Assembly (NCBI RefSeq): GCF_024362365.1
Contig: NZ_CP101464.1
Coordinates: 2,046,001-2,110,000, forward strand
DNA: 64,000 nucleotides
Direction: 5' to 3'
From: Janibacter sp. CX7
Lineage (GTDB): Bacteria; Actinomycetota; Actinomycetes; Actinomycetales; Dermatophilaceae
Shown: piece by piece, positions 33,422 to 41,110 of the stretch
Position numbering within the stretch: position 1 is the first letter of the stretch
Layout of the letters: each line of letters begins with the position of its first letter
Translations under genes and position numbers: made by a program
Notes under the pieces: model-generated
What the model saw: only the letters and a program-made list of their open reading frames with translations
The model's database searches: none
What the model was told of the DNA's origin: nothing

Positions 33422-34524
33422 GGCAGGTTGGTCGGTCCGGCGTCGGGGTTCGGCAGCGGGCTGTCGCACGTCCACCGGTCGGTGAGCAGCGACCAGTCGT
33501 TGCGCGCCCGGGCGATCCAGGCGGACTCGACGTAGCGGGTCCGGTCTCCGGCGAAGGGGTAGCCCCGCAGCTTGAACTCGCGGACCTCGTCACGCTGGTC
33601 GCTGATGTCCCTGCTGTTGATCCCGGCGAGGCTGCGCTCGTTGCCGGAGGCGATGGACTTCCAGACCTCCCATGCGCCCGTCCGCGACCGGCGCATGATG
33701 TCCCACCCCCCGGCCATGGCGGGTGTGGCCGTCGCCGTGCTCGTCACCGGGTCGGGCCACCCCCAGAAGAATCCGCCGTAGTAGCCGACCGAGGACGGGG
33801 TCCCGTTGGACAGGGTGCGCTGGCAGACATCCGAGCTCGGCGTGGCCGGGGGCGGCATCGCGATGCGGTACCTGCTGACGACGGTGCGGTCGGGCGAGCT
33901 CCACGTCGCCGGCGCCTCCGAGCGCTGGCCGACGACCGTCGTGATGTCGAGGGCGCGCCCGGCGTGGTTGAGCAGCGCCGTGCGCTGACCGGCCGTCGTG
34001 CTCGGGTAGTCGAGAGTCACCACCGGGCACAGGGTCCGGCTCTGCCCCGGCGACATCGTGGCTCCCCCGACCTTCGACTGGCTGCGCGTGTAGGTCGTGC
34101 CGTCGACGACCTGGCCGGCGGCCCGCGCCGACCAGTAGCTGCCCTGACCTCCGGCGCTGCACGTGCCGGTGCCGTGGGTGTAGGCCAGCGCGGCCACGGA
34201 GACGACGGAGTTGGTGTCACCCGCGACGACCTTCGCCAGCTTCGTGCTCTTGACGTTGGTCCACGACGAGTGCCGCGCGGACTGGTTGGTCAGGGTGATC
34301 TGCGGCGAGCTCGCCCAGCGGCCGTTGGGCCACGGCATCGCGGCAGAGTCAGGGACATTGGTCGCCGTCATGCCGAAGCCGTCCGAGCTCGCTCCCTTCG
34401 CCGTGGTCGACGCCGTCTCCCGCCACCTGGCCCGGCTGTCACCGGAGGGGGCGAGGGTCACGACGAGGGCAACCGTCACCGCCGCACCGGCGAGCGCCGT
34501 CGTGCGCCCTCGGGTGAGTGCCAT
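33418..34524 (-). CDS. SipW-type exported protein, large cargo
   Basis: This 368-residue secreted protein has an alternate signal peptide: a hydrophobic run, then a charged ARWRET cleavage region. The mature part is Ser/Thr/Gly-rich with beta-strand-like sequence, a few cysteines (TCSAGGQGSYW, LCPVVTL, SDVCQRTL, WTCDSP), aromatic repeats (YYGGFFWGWPDP) and no catalytic motif. The ATG at 34524 is chosen over GTG 34539 because GAGGAGG lies 6 nt upstream of it. Function unknown; likely an extracellular structural or adhesive protein. Confidence 0.75.
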   Translation of the reverse strand: MALTRGRTTALAGAAVTVALVVTLAPSGDSRARWRETASTTAKGASSDGFGMTATNVPDSAAMPWPNGRWASSPQITLTNQSARHSSWTNVKSTKLAKVVAGDTNSVVSVAALAYTHGTGTCSAGGQGSYWSARAAGQVVDGTTYTRSQSKVGGATMSPGQSRTLCPVVTLDYPSTTAGQRTALLNHAGRALDITTVVGQRSEAPATWSSPDRTVVSRYRIAMPPPATPSSDVCQRTLSNGTPSSVGYYGGFFWGWPDPVTSTATATPAMAGGWDIMRRSRTGAWEVWKSIASGNERSLAGINSRDISDQRDEVREFKLRGYPFAGDRTRYVESAWIARARNDWSLLTDRWTCDSPLPNPDAGPTNLP

Positions 34525-34535
34525 CGTCGCCCTCC

Positions 34536-35174
34536 TCACGACTGGGTGAAGGTGTAGGTGTAGGCGCCGTCGTAGAGGCGCTGTCCGGTGAGTGCGGTCC
34601 CCCAGTCACCGGTGGGTCCGGTCGGTGGCGTGGTGATCACCGTGCGGATGGTGTAGTCGCCGAGCCCGGCGCCCGTCGAGCGGGAGACGGGGAAGCTGCC
34701 CGTCTCGCCCGTGACCGCGCTGCCCGTCGGCGGGGTGATCGTCGTCGTGGCGGTCGCCGTGCCGCTGAAGGCCGAGAGGGCCGACGACGTCAGGGGCCGC
34801 ACCCGCACGTCGAGCGTGCCGGCGAGGTTGGTCCCCCGGGCCGCGACCGTCGCCCGGTCGACGACGACGACGCGGTCGCCGGGGATGAGCGCCTCCTGGG
34901 CCACGGTGTCGGTGATGACCCGGCACTCCGTGTACCCCGGGGCTGCGGTGCACGACGACGAGGACGCGTAGGTCCGCGAGCCCGCCGGCTGCCGCGAGTG
35001 CAGCTCGACCCGCTGCGCACCCGGCGTCACCGACACCCCGCCGGCCGTGATCGCCCCGGGCTCGCGCTCCACGCGATGGACCCAGCTCGCCCCGGTCCCG
35101 CCCGCCCCGGTGAGGACGAGCAGACCCAGGGCGCAAGCCACTCCGGCGCGCGCGAGGCGGCCGGTGGGGGTCAC
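34536..35174 (-). CDS. SipW-type exported protein
   Basis: This 212-residue secreted protein has an alternate signal peptide ending GAGGTGASWVHRV, the aromatic-plus-charge pattern recognised by SipW-type peptidases. The mature domain is beta-rich with Thr-Pro-Gly turns (TTTITPPTGSAVTGETG) and two cysteines near 75-85. It ends LYDGAYTYTFTQS. It overlaps its upstream neighbour by 4 nt. No enzymatic motif; probably a structural partner of the other two cargos. Confidence 0.78.
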   Translation of the reverse strand: MTPTGRLARAGVACALGLLVLTGAGGTGASWVHRVEREPGAITAGGVSVTPGAQRVELHSRQPAGSRTYASSSSCTAAPGYTECRVITDTVAQEALIPGDRVVVVDRATVAARGTNLAGTLDVRVRPLTSSALSAFSGTATATTTITPPTGSAVTGETGSFPVSRSTGAGLGDYTIRTVITTPPTGPTGDWGTALTGQRLYDGAYTYTFTQS

Positions 35175-35719
35175 GGGTTCGGCGTCTGGACCAGCGCGAT
35201 CTCCATCGAGCTGAGGTCGAGGGAGGTGTCCTCACCGCCGTCGGGGTCGGTCACCGTGCCCTCGCCGTAGGGCATCTCGACGCGCACGATCGCGTCGAAG
35301 CTCGTGCCGTTGTCGGCCGGGGTGAGCGTCTGGGTCGGTGCCCCGTCCAGCGTCGACTCGGTCGTGACGAAGTCGGCGAGGTCGCCGGTGGCCGTCGACA
35401 GGTCGCTCGACAGCTCCGCCTCGAGGTTGTCACCGACGAGGTCGGGGGTGATCGTCGCGCGGTACTCGATGACGTCGCCGGGGACGATGCGGAAGCTGGC
35501 GGCGTCGAGCTCGGTGTCGTCGGAGGTGTCGTCAGGCGTCCCCTTCGTGTCGAACCACGTCCCGGGGGTCACCTCCATGTCGAGGTGGCCGACGGTGACG
35601 GTCCCACCGTCGACCGTCTCCGACTCCTTCCACTGGGCGAAGGTGCCCCCGGCGGCGCCGAGGAGGAGGACGCCCGCGGCGACGGCGGCGACGGACGTGG
35701 TGAGGCGTGACATGGGCAT
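35171..35719 (-). CDS. SipW-type exported protein (alternate signal, TasA/camelysin-like)
   Basis: This 182-residue secreted protein has signal GVLLLGAAGGTFAQWKES, the clearest alternate signal peptide of the operon. The mature part (about 150 aa) is acidic and beta-rich with DLEMEV-type strands, GDVIEYRATITPDLVGDNL and FDAIVRVEMPYGEGT, resembling the jelly-roll cargos of SipW (TasA, CalY). It is the first gene of the operon. Two start codons two codons apart are possible; ATG 35719 has GGGGA at good spacing. Confidence 0.85.
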   Translation of the reverse strand: MPMSRLTTSVAAVAAGVLLLGAAGGTFAQWKESETVDGGTVTVGHLDMEVTPGTWFDTKGTPDDTSDDTELDAASFRIVPGDVIEYRATITPDLVGDNLEAELSSDLSTATGDLADFVTTESTLDGAPTQTLTPADNGTSFDAIVRVEMPYGEGTVTDPDGGEDTSLDLSSMEIALVQTPNP

Positions 35720-35786
35720 GCTGGATCCCCTAACAGGCATGGGTGAGGTGGGTGTGTGGGAGGACGTCACCCGCACCAGATCCCTT

Positions 35787-35859
35787 GTCCTGCAGACCCC
35801 TACGGGTTGCTGCTGTCCCTGCCGTCGACCGTAGCAACGGCCGATCGATCCTGCAGGAC
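35787..35859 (-). promoter_or_regulatory. Structured leader upstream of the SipW operon
   Basis: Nested inverted repeats lie in the 185-nt gap before the operon: GTCCTGCAG (35787-35795) with CTGCAGGAC (35851-35859), and inside it GTTGCT (35806-35811) with AGCAAC (35833-35838). On RNA this would form an interrupted stem. It matches no riboswitch class I know, and as DNA it may simply hold operators. Confidence 0.35.
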
Positions 35860-35892
35860 GAGCGGGCGTCCGGGGAGGGATGACGCCCTCCG

Positions 35893-35898
35893 TATGCT
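35893..35898 (+). promoter_or_regulatory. -10 element of the enoyl-CoA hydratase operon
   Basis: TATGCT, 6 nt before the GTG at 35905; leaderless spacing. Confidence 0.5.
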
Positions 35899-35904
35899 GG
35901 CGAC

Positions 35905-36627
35905 GTGCCCATCCTCAGCGAGACCCACGACGCCGTCACCGTCATCACCATCGACCGCACGCACCGGCGCAATGCGCTCGACCTGACCGCCCTCGAGGAG
36001 CTGCACGCCGCCGTCGTCGCCGCGGTCGACGCCGGGGCCCGTGCCCTCGTCCTCACCGGCGCCGAGGGGCACTTCTGCGCCGGCGCCGACCTCACCGAGC
36101 TCGAGGACGTCTCCTTCACCGAGCGTCTCGCCGAGGTCCTGCAGCACCTCGCCGCCGTGCCGATCACGACGATCGCCGCGATCTCCGGCTCGTGCATGGG
36201 CCTGGGCATGCAGCTCGCCGTCGCCTGCGACCTGCGCGTGGTCGGCGAGCGCGCCCGCTTCGCGGTGCCGGTGGCCAAGCTCGGCCTCATGGTCGACAGG
36301 TGGACGCTCGACCGGGTCGCCCGATTCTGGGGCGAGGGCGCCGCCCGCCACATGGTGCTCACGGCGGCCGTGCTCGACGGCGAGGACGCCTGGCGACTCG
36401 GCTTCGCCCAGCGGCGGGGCGACCTCGACGCGGCCCTCGACCTCGCTCGTACCGCCGTACCGCTCGCGCCCCTCTCGCAGGCCGGGTCCAAGCTCGGGAT
36501 GAACGCCACCCCCGGGGCCGACCCCGCCTATGCCGAGGCCTTCGCCCGAGCCTGGGCGAGCGAGGACCTCGCCGAGGGTCAGCGCGCCTTCGGCGAGCGC
36601 CGCTCCCCGCAGTTCGTGGGGCGCTGA
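35905..36627 (+). CDS. Enoyl-CoA hydratase/isomerase family protein
   Basis: This 240-residue crotonase-fold protein has RRNALDLTAL near the N-terminus and the oxyanion segments GAEGHFCAGADLTEL and SGSCMGLGMQLAVACDLRV. The glutamate positions of classical hydratase (E144/E164) are not obvious: the regions read VPVAKLGLMVD and similar. It could hydrate enoyl-CoA or do another crotonase reaction. It is the first of five head-to-tail genes with overlaps, though the others (GNAT, AzlCD) suggest no shared pathway. Confidence 0.85.
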   Translation: MPILSETHDAVTVITIDRTHRRNALDLTALEELHAAVVAAVDAGARALVLTGAEGHFCAGADLTELEDVSFTERLAEVLQHLAAVPITTIAAISGSCMGLGMQLAVACDLRVVGERARFAVPVAKLGLMVDRWTLDRVARFWGEGAARHMVLTAAVLDGEDAWRLGFAQRRGDLDAALDLARTAVPLAPLSQAGSKLGMNATPGADPAYAEAFARAWASEDLAEGQRAFGERRSPQFVGR

Positions 36628-37181
36628 TGACCTCCGCCGACGCCAGCGTGCGCACCGCCGCTGCCGACGACGCGACCGCCGTCGGCCGGGTGCAGGCCCT
36701 CGTGTGGCAGGAGGCCTACGACGGCATCGTCCCGCCCGAGGTCCACGCCGCCTTCGACCCGCGGGCCTTCGAGGCCGCCTGGCGCGACTCCCTTCGCACT
36801 CCTCCCGCGGGGGTGCACCGACTGCTCGTCTCGTGCGCCGGCGACGAGGTCGTCGGCTTCGCCGCGATCGGACCGAGCCAGGACCCCGACGCGGGGCAGA
36901 CCACGGGCGAGATCACCGCGCTCGGCGTGCACCCCGGCCACCGGCGCCAGGGGCACGGCTCGCGTCTGGTCAATGCCGCCGTCGACATCCTGCGCGAGGC
37001 CGGCGCCGAGCACGTCGCGGTCTGGTGCCTCGTCGAGCACGAGCCCCTGCGCTCCTTCCTCACCGGCGCCGGGCTGGCGCCCGACGGCGCCTACCGCGAC
37101 CGGGTCGTCTCCCCCGACGGTGCGACCGCACGCGAGGTGCGGCTGACCGCGGCGGTGACCCACCCCCCTTCGACCCCATGA
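36627..37181 (+). CDS. GNAT-family N-acetyltransferase
   Basis: This 184-residue acetyl-CoA-dependent transferase has the conserved beta4 strand TGEITALGVHPGHRRQGHGSRL, whose R-R-Q-G-H-G is the acetyl-CoA pyrophosphate loop, and a late AEHVAVWCLVEHEPLRSFL. The acceptor is unknown. It starts within the last base of the hydratase stop (TGATG) and is followed by azlC with a 4-nt overlap. Confidence 0.88.
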   Translation: MTSADASVRTAAADDATAVGRVQALVWQEAYDGIVPPEVHAAFDPRAFEAAWRDSLRTPPAGVHRLLVSCAGDEVVGFAAIGPSQDPDAGQTTGEITALGVHPGHRRQGHGSRLVNAAVDILREAGAEHVAVWCLVEHEPLRSFLTGAGLAPDGAYRDRVVSPDGATAREVRLTAAVTHPPSTP

Positions 37182-37894
37182 GCATCGCCGAGCGCGAGAT
37201 CGCCGAGGCCCGCAAGCAGGGCCTGTCGATCGGGATCGCGAGCGGCACCTACGGCATCAGCTTCGGCGCGCTGTCCATCGCCGCCGGGCTCGACCTGTGG
37301 CAGACGATGGCGATGTCCCTGCTGCTCTTCACCGGGGGCTCGCAGTTCGCCCTCGTCGGCATCATCGGCTCCGGCGGCAATCCCGTCACCGCCGTCGCGA
37401 CGTCCACCCTGCTCGGCATCCGCAACGGGCTCTACGGCCTGCAGCTCGCCCGCATCCTGCGCCTCACCGGATGGCGCCGGGCCGCGGCCGCGCACCTGAC
37501 GATCGACGAGTCGACCGCCATCTCGCTCGCCCAGAGCACACCGGAAGGACGCCGGGCCGGCTTCTGGGCCGGCGGGATCGGGGTCTTCGTCTTCTGGAAC
37601 CTCTCGACGCTCCTCGGCGCGGTGCTCGGCAATGCCCTGGGCGACCCGCGGGTGTGGGGCCTCGATGCGGCGGCCGCCGCGGCCTTCGTCGCGCTCATCT
37701 GGCCCCGGCTGAAGGACCGCACCGGCAGGGTCACCGCACTGCTGGCGGCGGCGATCGCCCTCATCACCCTCGTCCCCACCCCCGCCGGTGTGCCGGTGCT
37801 GCTCGCCGCGATCGCAGCCGTCGTCGTCGGGCTGCTCGGCGGCACGCCGAGCGGCGCGCACGACATCGAGCAGCCCGAGGGAGACCTGCTGTGA
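37178..37894 (+). CDS. azlC: AzlC-family branched-chain amino acid exporter subunit
   Basis: This 238-residue membrane protein begins with the AzlC pattern GIASGTYGISFGALSIAAGL and continues LLLFTGGSQFALVGII, LGIRNGLYGLQLA and LTIDESTAISLAQS. It pairs with the small AzlD subunit encoded next to export branched-chain amino acids or analogues (BrnFE type). The C-terminal tail ends in a short acidic segment. Confidence 0.92.
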   Translation: MSIAEREIAEARKQGLSIGIASGTYGISFGALSIAAGLDLWQTMAMSLLLFTGGSQFALVGIIGSGGNPVTAVATSTLLGIRNGLYGLQLARILRLTGWRRAAAAHLTIDESTAISLAQSTPEGRRAGFWAGGIGVFVFWNLSTLLGAVLGNALGDPRVWGLDAAAAAAFVALIWPRLKDRTGRVTALLAAAIALITLVPTPAGVPVLLAAIAAVVVGLLGGTPSGAHDIEQPEGDLL

Positions 37895-38214
37895 GTGCCA
37901 CCGCCCTGTGGATCACCGTGCTCGCCGCGTGCGCGCTCGGCTTCGCCGCGAAGTACGCCGGCTACCTCGCGCCCGAGTCGCTCGTCGACGGGCCACGCCG
38001 CTCCCGCGTCATCGGGCTGCTGCCGGTCGCGCTGCTCGCCGGCCTCCTCGTGACCCAGACCGTCGGCGGTGGCGACGGGATCGTGCTCGACGCCCGGCTG
38101 GCTGCCGTCGCCCTGGCCGTCGTCCTCATGTGGCTTCGGGCCAACTTCGTCGTCGTGATCTTCGGCGCGGCCGCCCTCGCAGCCGTGCTGCGGGCCCTCG
38201 GCTGGGCTGCCTGA
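37891..38214 (+). CDS. azlD: AzlD-family small exporter subunit
   Basis: This 107-residue protein has about four membrane helices and the AzlD pattern LGFAAKYAGYLAPESLVDGPRRSRVIGLLPVALLAGLLVTQT. It is translationally coupled to azlC (GTGA overlap) and completes the two-subunit exporter. The last gene of this plus-strand run, it is convergent with dapB. Confidence 0.9.
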   Translation: MSATALWITVLAACALGFAAKYAGYLAPESLVDGPRRSRVIGLLPVALLAGLLVTQTVGGGDGIVLDARLAAVALAVVLMWLRANFVVVIFGAAALAAVLRALGWAA

Positions 38215-38241
38215 GCCGACCGGCTTGAGCTGACCGGGAGG

Positions 38242-38994
<753 letters not shown>

Positions 38995-39030
38995 CGAAGC
39001 CCCTTCCGGTGAGGCACCCACCGGCGCGTC

Positions 39031-39089
39031 GTTCACCTTCCGTTCACTTTGCTGCTAAAGTCGTAGGTGAACAGAACGTGAACAGGAGG
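39031..39089. promoter_or_regulatory. Two PHO boxes (PhoP/RegX3-type) in inverted arrangement
   Basis: Plus strand: GTTCACCTTCC then GTTCACTTTGC (39031-39052), two 11-nt direct units, the form of the Streptomyces PhoP box. Minus strand: GTTCACGTTCT then GTTCACCTACG (39083-39062), again 11 nt apart. TAAAGT at 39056-39061 sits just after the first box as a -10. The second box would lie in the 5' leader, immediately before the ribosome-binding site. The repeats are directly visible; the regulator is inferred. Confidence 0.75.
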
Positions 39090-39097
39090 TGTCCGAG

Positions 39098-39241
39098 ATG
39101 ACCGTTTCACCGATGAAGACCGCGCGTCCCGCGCCCAAGTTGACCTGCACCTGGGTCCCCGTGCGCGGCGCGGACGGCCGGACCCGCATGGAGATGCGCT
39201 GGATCGACGAGTCCCGTCGCAGCGCCCGCCGCGCGGCCTGA
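39098..39241 (+). CDS. Small basic protein, 47 residues, PHO-box controlled
   Basis: ATG 39098 is preceded by AGGAGGT at ideal spacing, and the frame closes 48 codons later. The product is basic, without signal or membrane segment: PAPKLTCTWVPVRGADGRTR, then MEMRWIDESRRSARRAA. The TCTWVPV...GRxRMExRW pattern looks conserved and structured rather than random. Function unknown. It has its own promoter with PHO boxes and a strong terminator, so it is a dedicated transcription unit, perhaps a phosphate-starvation protein. Confidence 0.75.
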   Translation: MTVSPMKTARPAPKLTCTWVPVRGADGRTRMEMRWIDESRRSARRAA

Positions 39242-39259
39242 CCGCCCGCCCCTGCACCA

Positions 39260-39295
39260 CGAAGCCCCCGGCACCGCACGGTGCCGGGGGCTTCG
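39260..39295 (+). terminator. Terminator after the 47-residue gene
   Basis: There are perfect 17-bp arms (39260-39276 and 39279-39295; arm CGAAGCCCCCGGCACCG). The tight loop and G+C-rich stem without a long T-tract are normal for high-G+C terminators. It also faces the 3' end of the convergent gene at 39324. Confidence 0.85.
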
Positions 39296-39323
39296 TCATG
39301 GGGTCACGACCCCGAGGTGAGCG

Positions 39324-40952
39324 TCAGCGGGGGAAGCCGAGCACCCGGGGAGCCCGAGCGCCCAGCACACGAGCGTCGCCCGAGTCGGGGACGAGGATCG
39401 CGGCGCTCAGGGCGAAGTCGCGGCCGTAGACATTGGTCTCGTCCTGCTGCGGGAAGACCTTCTTGTCCGTCGCATCCAGCCTCCACTGGAAGTCGGCCTC
39501 GAGGTACCCGCGGTTCTCCCACTCCTGATCCGTGAGCACGAGCAGGCCCTCCTTGACGCGCACGGCCCGAACCGATCCCCCGGGTGCGGTGCGATCCTCG
39601 GCACCACCCCACGGATCGGACGAGTTGGCGAAGCGGCTCACGCCCCGGCTCGTCGTGTTCATCTCGGCGCGGTGGTCAGCCAGCTCCTTCGTCACCTGCA
39701 GCCCAGGGGCCTCCCCCTCCTCAACCCAGGTCGCCAGGAGGTCGTCGACCTCCTCGGCGCGCTCGAGGTCGTCGGCGCTCGGCGCGGCCTGCGCGGGCGG
39801 CAGCGGCGTCGGCGCGCCCTCGTCCACCCAGACCGACGAGTAGCCGCGCCACGGCTCCGTGACGTGGTCTCTGGTCTGGAGGGACAGCCCGACCCCCTTC
39901 GACTCGGGGTCGGGGGAGCTCGTGTAGGAGACGACGAACCACTGCGGATAGGCCGACTGCGGCGCGGCGAAGGTCTCCTCGACCTCGTGGGTGAAGGTCA
40001 CCGCCTTGGTCGTGGGCCGGTCGACGGCATTGGTCTTGGCCTCGACCAGGTCCTTGGCGAGGACGGGCCCCGTATCCGCGGCCCTCCACCGGCTGCCGTC
40101 ACCCGTGTGCGAGGCCTTGATCGCCGCGTTGTTGCGCACGTCGTAGTCGTCGAGCACCGCCTGCGCGTCCGCGGCCTCGAGCGGGACGACCCCGGGCGCC
40201 TCGCCGTGGTCGACCTGCTGCGGGATCGAGCACCCGGCGGCGAGCACGGCGATCACGCCGACGGCGGCGACGCGGGTCGCTCCCCGCATCACGGTGGTGG
40301 CCTGCGCCGGGGCGGACTCGGCAAGCGCCTCGGGGGCGGTGGCGGGTGCCGTGCGACGGGCTCGCTTCGCGCGACGGCCCCAGACGACGGTGCCGACGAG
40401 CAGGAGCAGACCGACGACGGCCGCGACGAGACCCGCGACGAAGGCTCCGGGCAGGCCGTAGCCGATGCCCACCTCGGGAGCGGCTCCCCCGGCCTTCGCG
40501 GGCAGGACGACGACCTGCACCGGCGCCTCCTCGGTGAGCGGGACGGCCACGGTCACGTCCTGCGCCACCTGCTGCTCCTCCCAGACGTCCAGGTCTGCGG
40601 GCGGGGCCGCCGGGTAGGCGCGGTCACCGTCACGCGGCTGGCTCCCCCCGACACCGTCGGCCGACAGCTCGTCGATCTCGGTGTGCGTGACGCCGTCGAG
40701 GTAGTCCTGCACGTGCACCGGGTGCCCGGCCCCGACGAAGACCTCCCCCGTGCTCGCACGTGCCGAGACGACCAGGTCGATGCCCGCGACGTTGAGCAGC
40801 TGCGGCGCCGTCGAGATGACCGGCGCGCTGTCGGGCAGTGCTGCGGGCTCACCTCCCCACGTGTCGTCCGGTCCGAGCAGGATGGCGACGGCGACCCCTC
40901 CGAGCAGGAGCAGGGTCGCGACGAGTCCGGTGAGCAGGCGCAGTGCCTTCAT
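39324..40952 (-). CDS. Composite membrane protein with internal lipoprotein-like signal
   Basis: This 542-residue protein has one N-terminal helix (about 8-27), an extracellular domain (30-160) and a second helix (167-191). A basic Ala-rich linker then leads to a third hydrophobic run ending VLAAGCS (232-242) that looks exactly like a lipoprotein signal, followed by an exported domain of 300 residues. An in-frame ATG precedes that segment (40289). It is either a two-part fusion or two genes whose boundary was lost. AAGGGGA precedes ATG 40952. No known catalytic motif. Confidence 0.7.
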   Translation of the reverse strand: MKALRLLTGLVATLLLLGGVAVAILLGPDDTWGGEPAALPDSAPVISTAPQLLNVAGIDLVVSARASTGEVFVGAGHPVHVQDYLDGVTHTEIDELSADGVGGSQPRDGDRAYPAAPPADLDVWEEQQVAQDVTVAVPLTEEAPVQVVVLPAKAGGAAPEVGIGYGLPGAFVAGLVAAVVGLLLLVGTVVWGRRAKRARRTAPATAPEALAESAPAQATTVMRGATRVAAVGVIAVLAAGCSIPQQVDHGEAPGVVPLEAADAQAVLDDYDVRNNAAIKASHTGDGSRWRAADTGPVLAKDLVEAKTNAVDRPTTKAVTFTHEVEETFAAPQSAYPQWFVVSYTSSPDPESKGVGLSLQTRDHVTEPWRGYSSVWVDEGAPTPLPPAQAAPSADDLERAEEVDDLLATWVEEGEAPGLQVTKELADHRAEMNTTSRGVSRFANSSDPWGGAEDRTAPGGSVRAVRVKEGLLVLTDQEWENRGYLEADFQWRLDATDKKVFPQQDETNVYGRDFALSAAILVPDSGDARVLGARAPRVLGFPR

Positions 40953-41038
40953 GGGTCCCCTTGGTGTGGCGTGATCAGGTCACCGCCCGTGGGCGGCTGC
41001 GCCCACGCTAGGCGAGGTCCGCCCCCTTCGCCCGTCGG

Positions 41039-41047
41039 TTGTCCACA
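41039..41047 (+). promoter_or_regulatory. Perfect DnaA box
   Basis: TTGTCCACA in the gap between the composite membrane protein and the pnp terminator. Isolated, as at 6758 and 10506. Confidence 0.4.
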
Positions 41048-41051
41048 GGCA

Positions 41052-41099
41052 TGACGAAGGGGGCCGACCCTCCCGTGGGAGAGCCGGCCCCCTGCGTCA
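41052..41099 (-). terminator. Terminator downstream of pnp
   Basis: A large hairpin has inner arms 41059-41074 and 41077-41092 (G5CC.../...GGC5, two mismatches) and an outer TGACG/CGTCA pair. It lies 12 nt beyond the pnp stop on the minus strand. The left arm includes CGAAGGGGG. Confidence 0.8.
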
Positions 41100-41110
41100 G
41101 GGACCTGTGG

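Noticed and set aside
38215..38241. Short GACCGG/CCGGTC-like repeat between azlD and dapB as terminator
   Set aside because: Arms are too short and not followed by a T-run; not distinguishable from chance in this composition.
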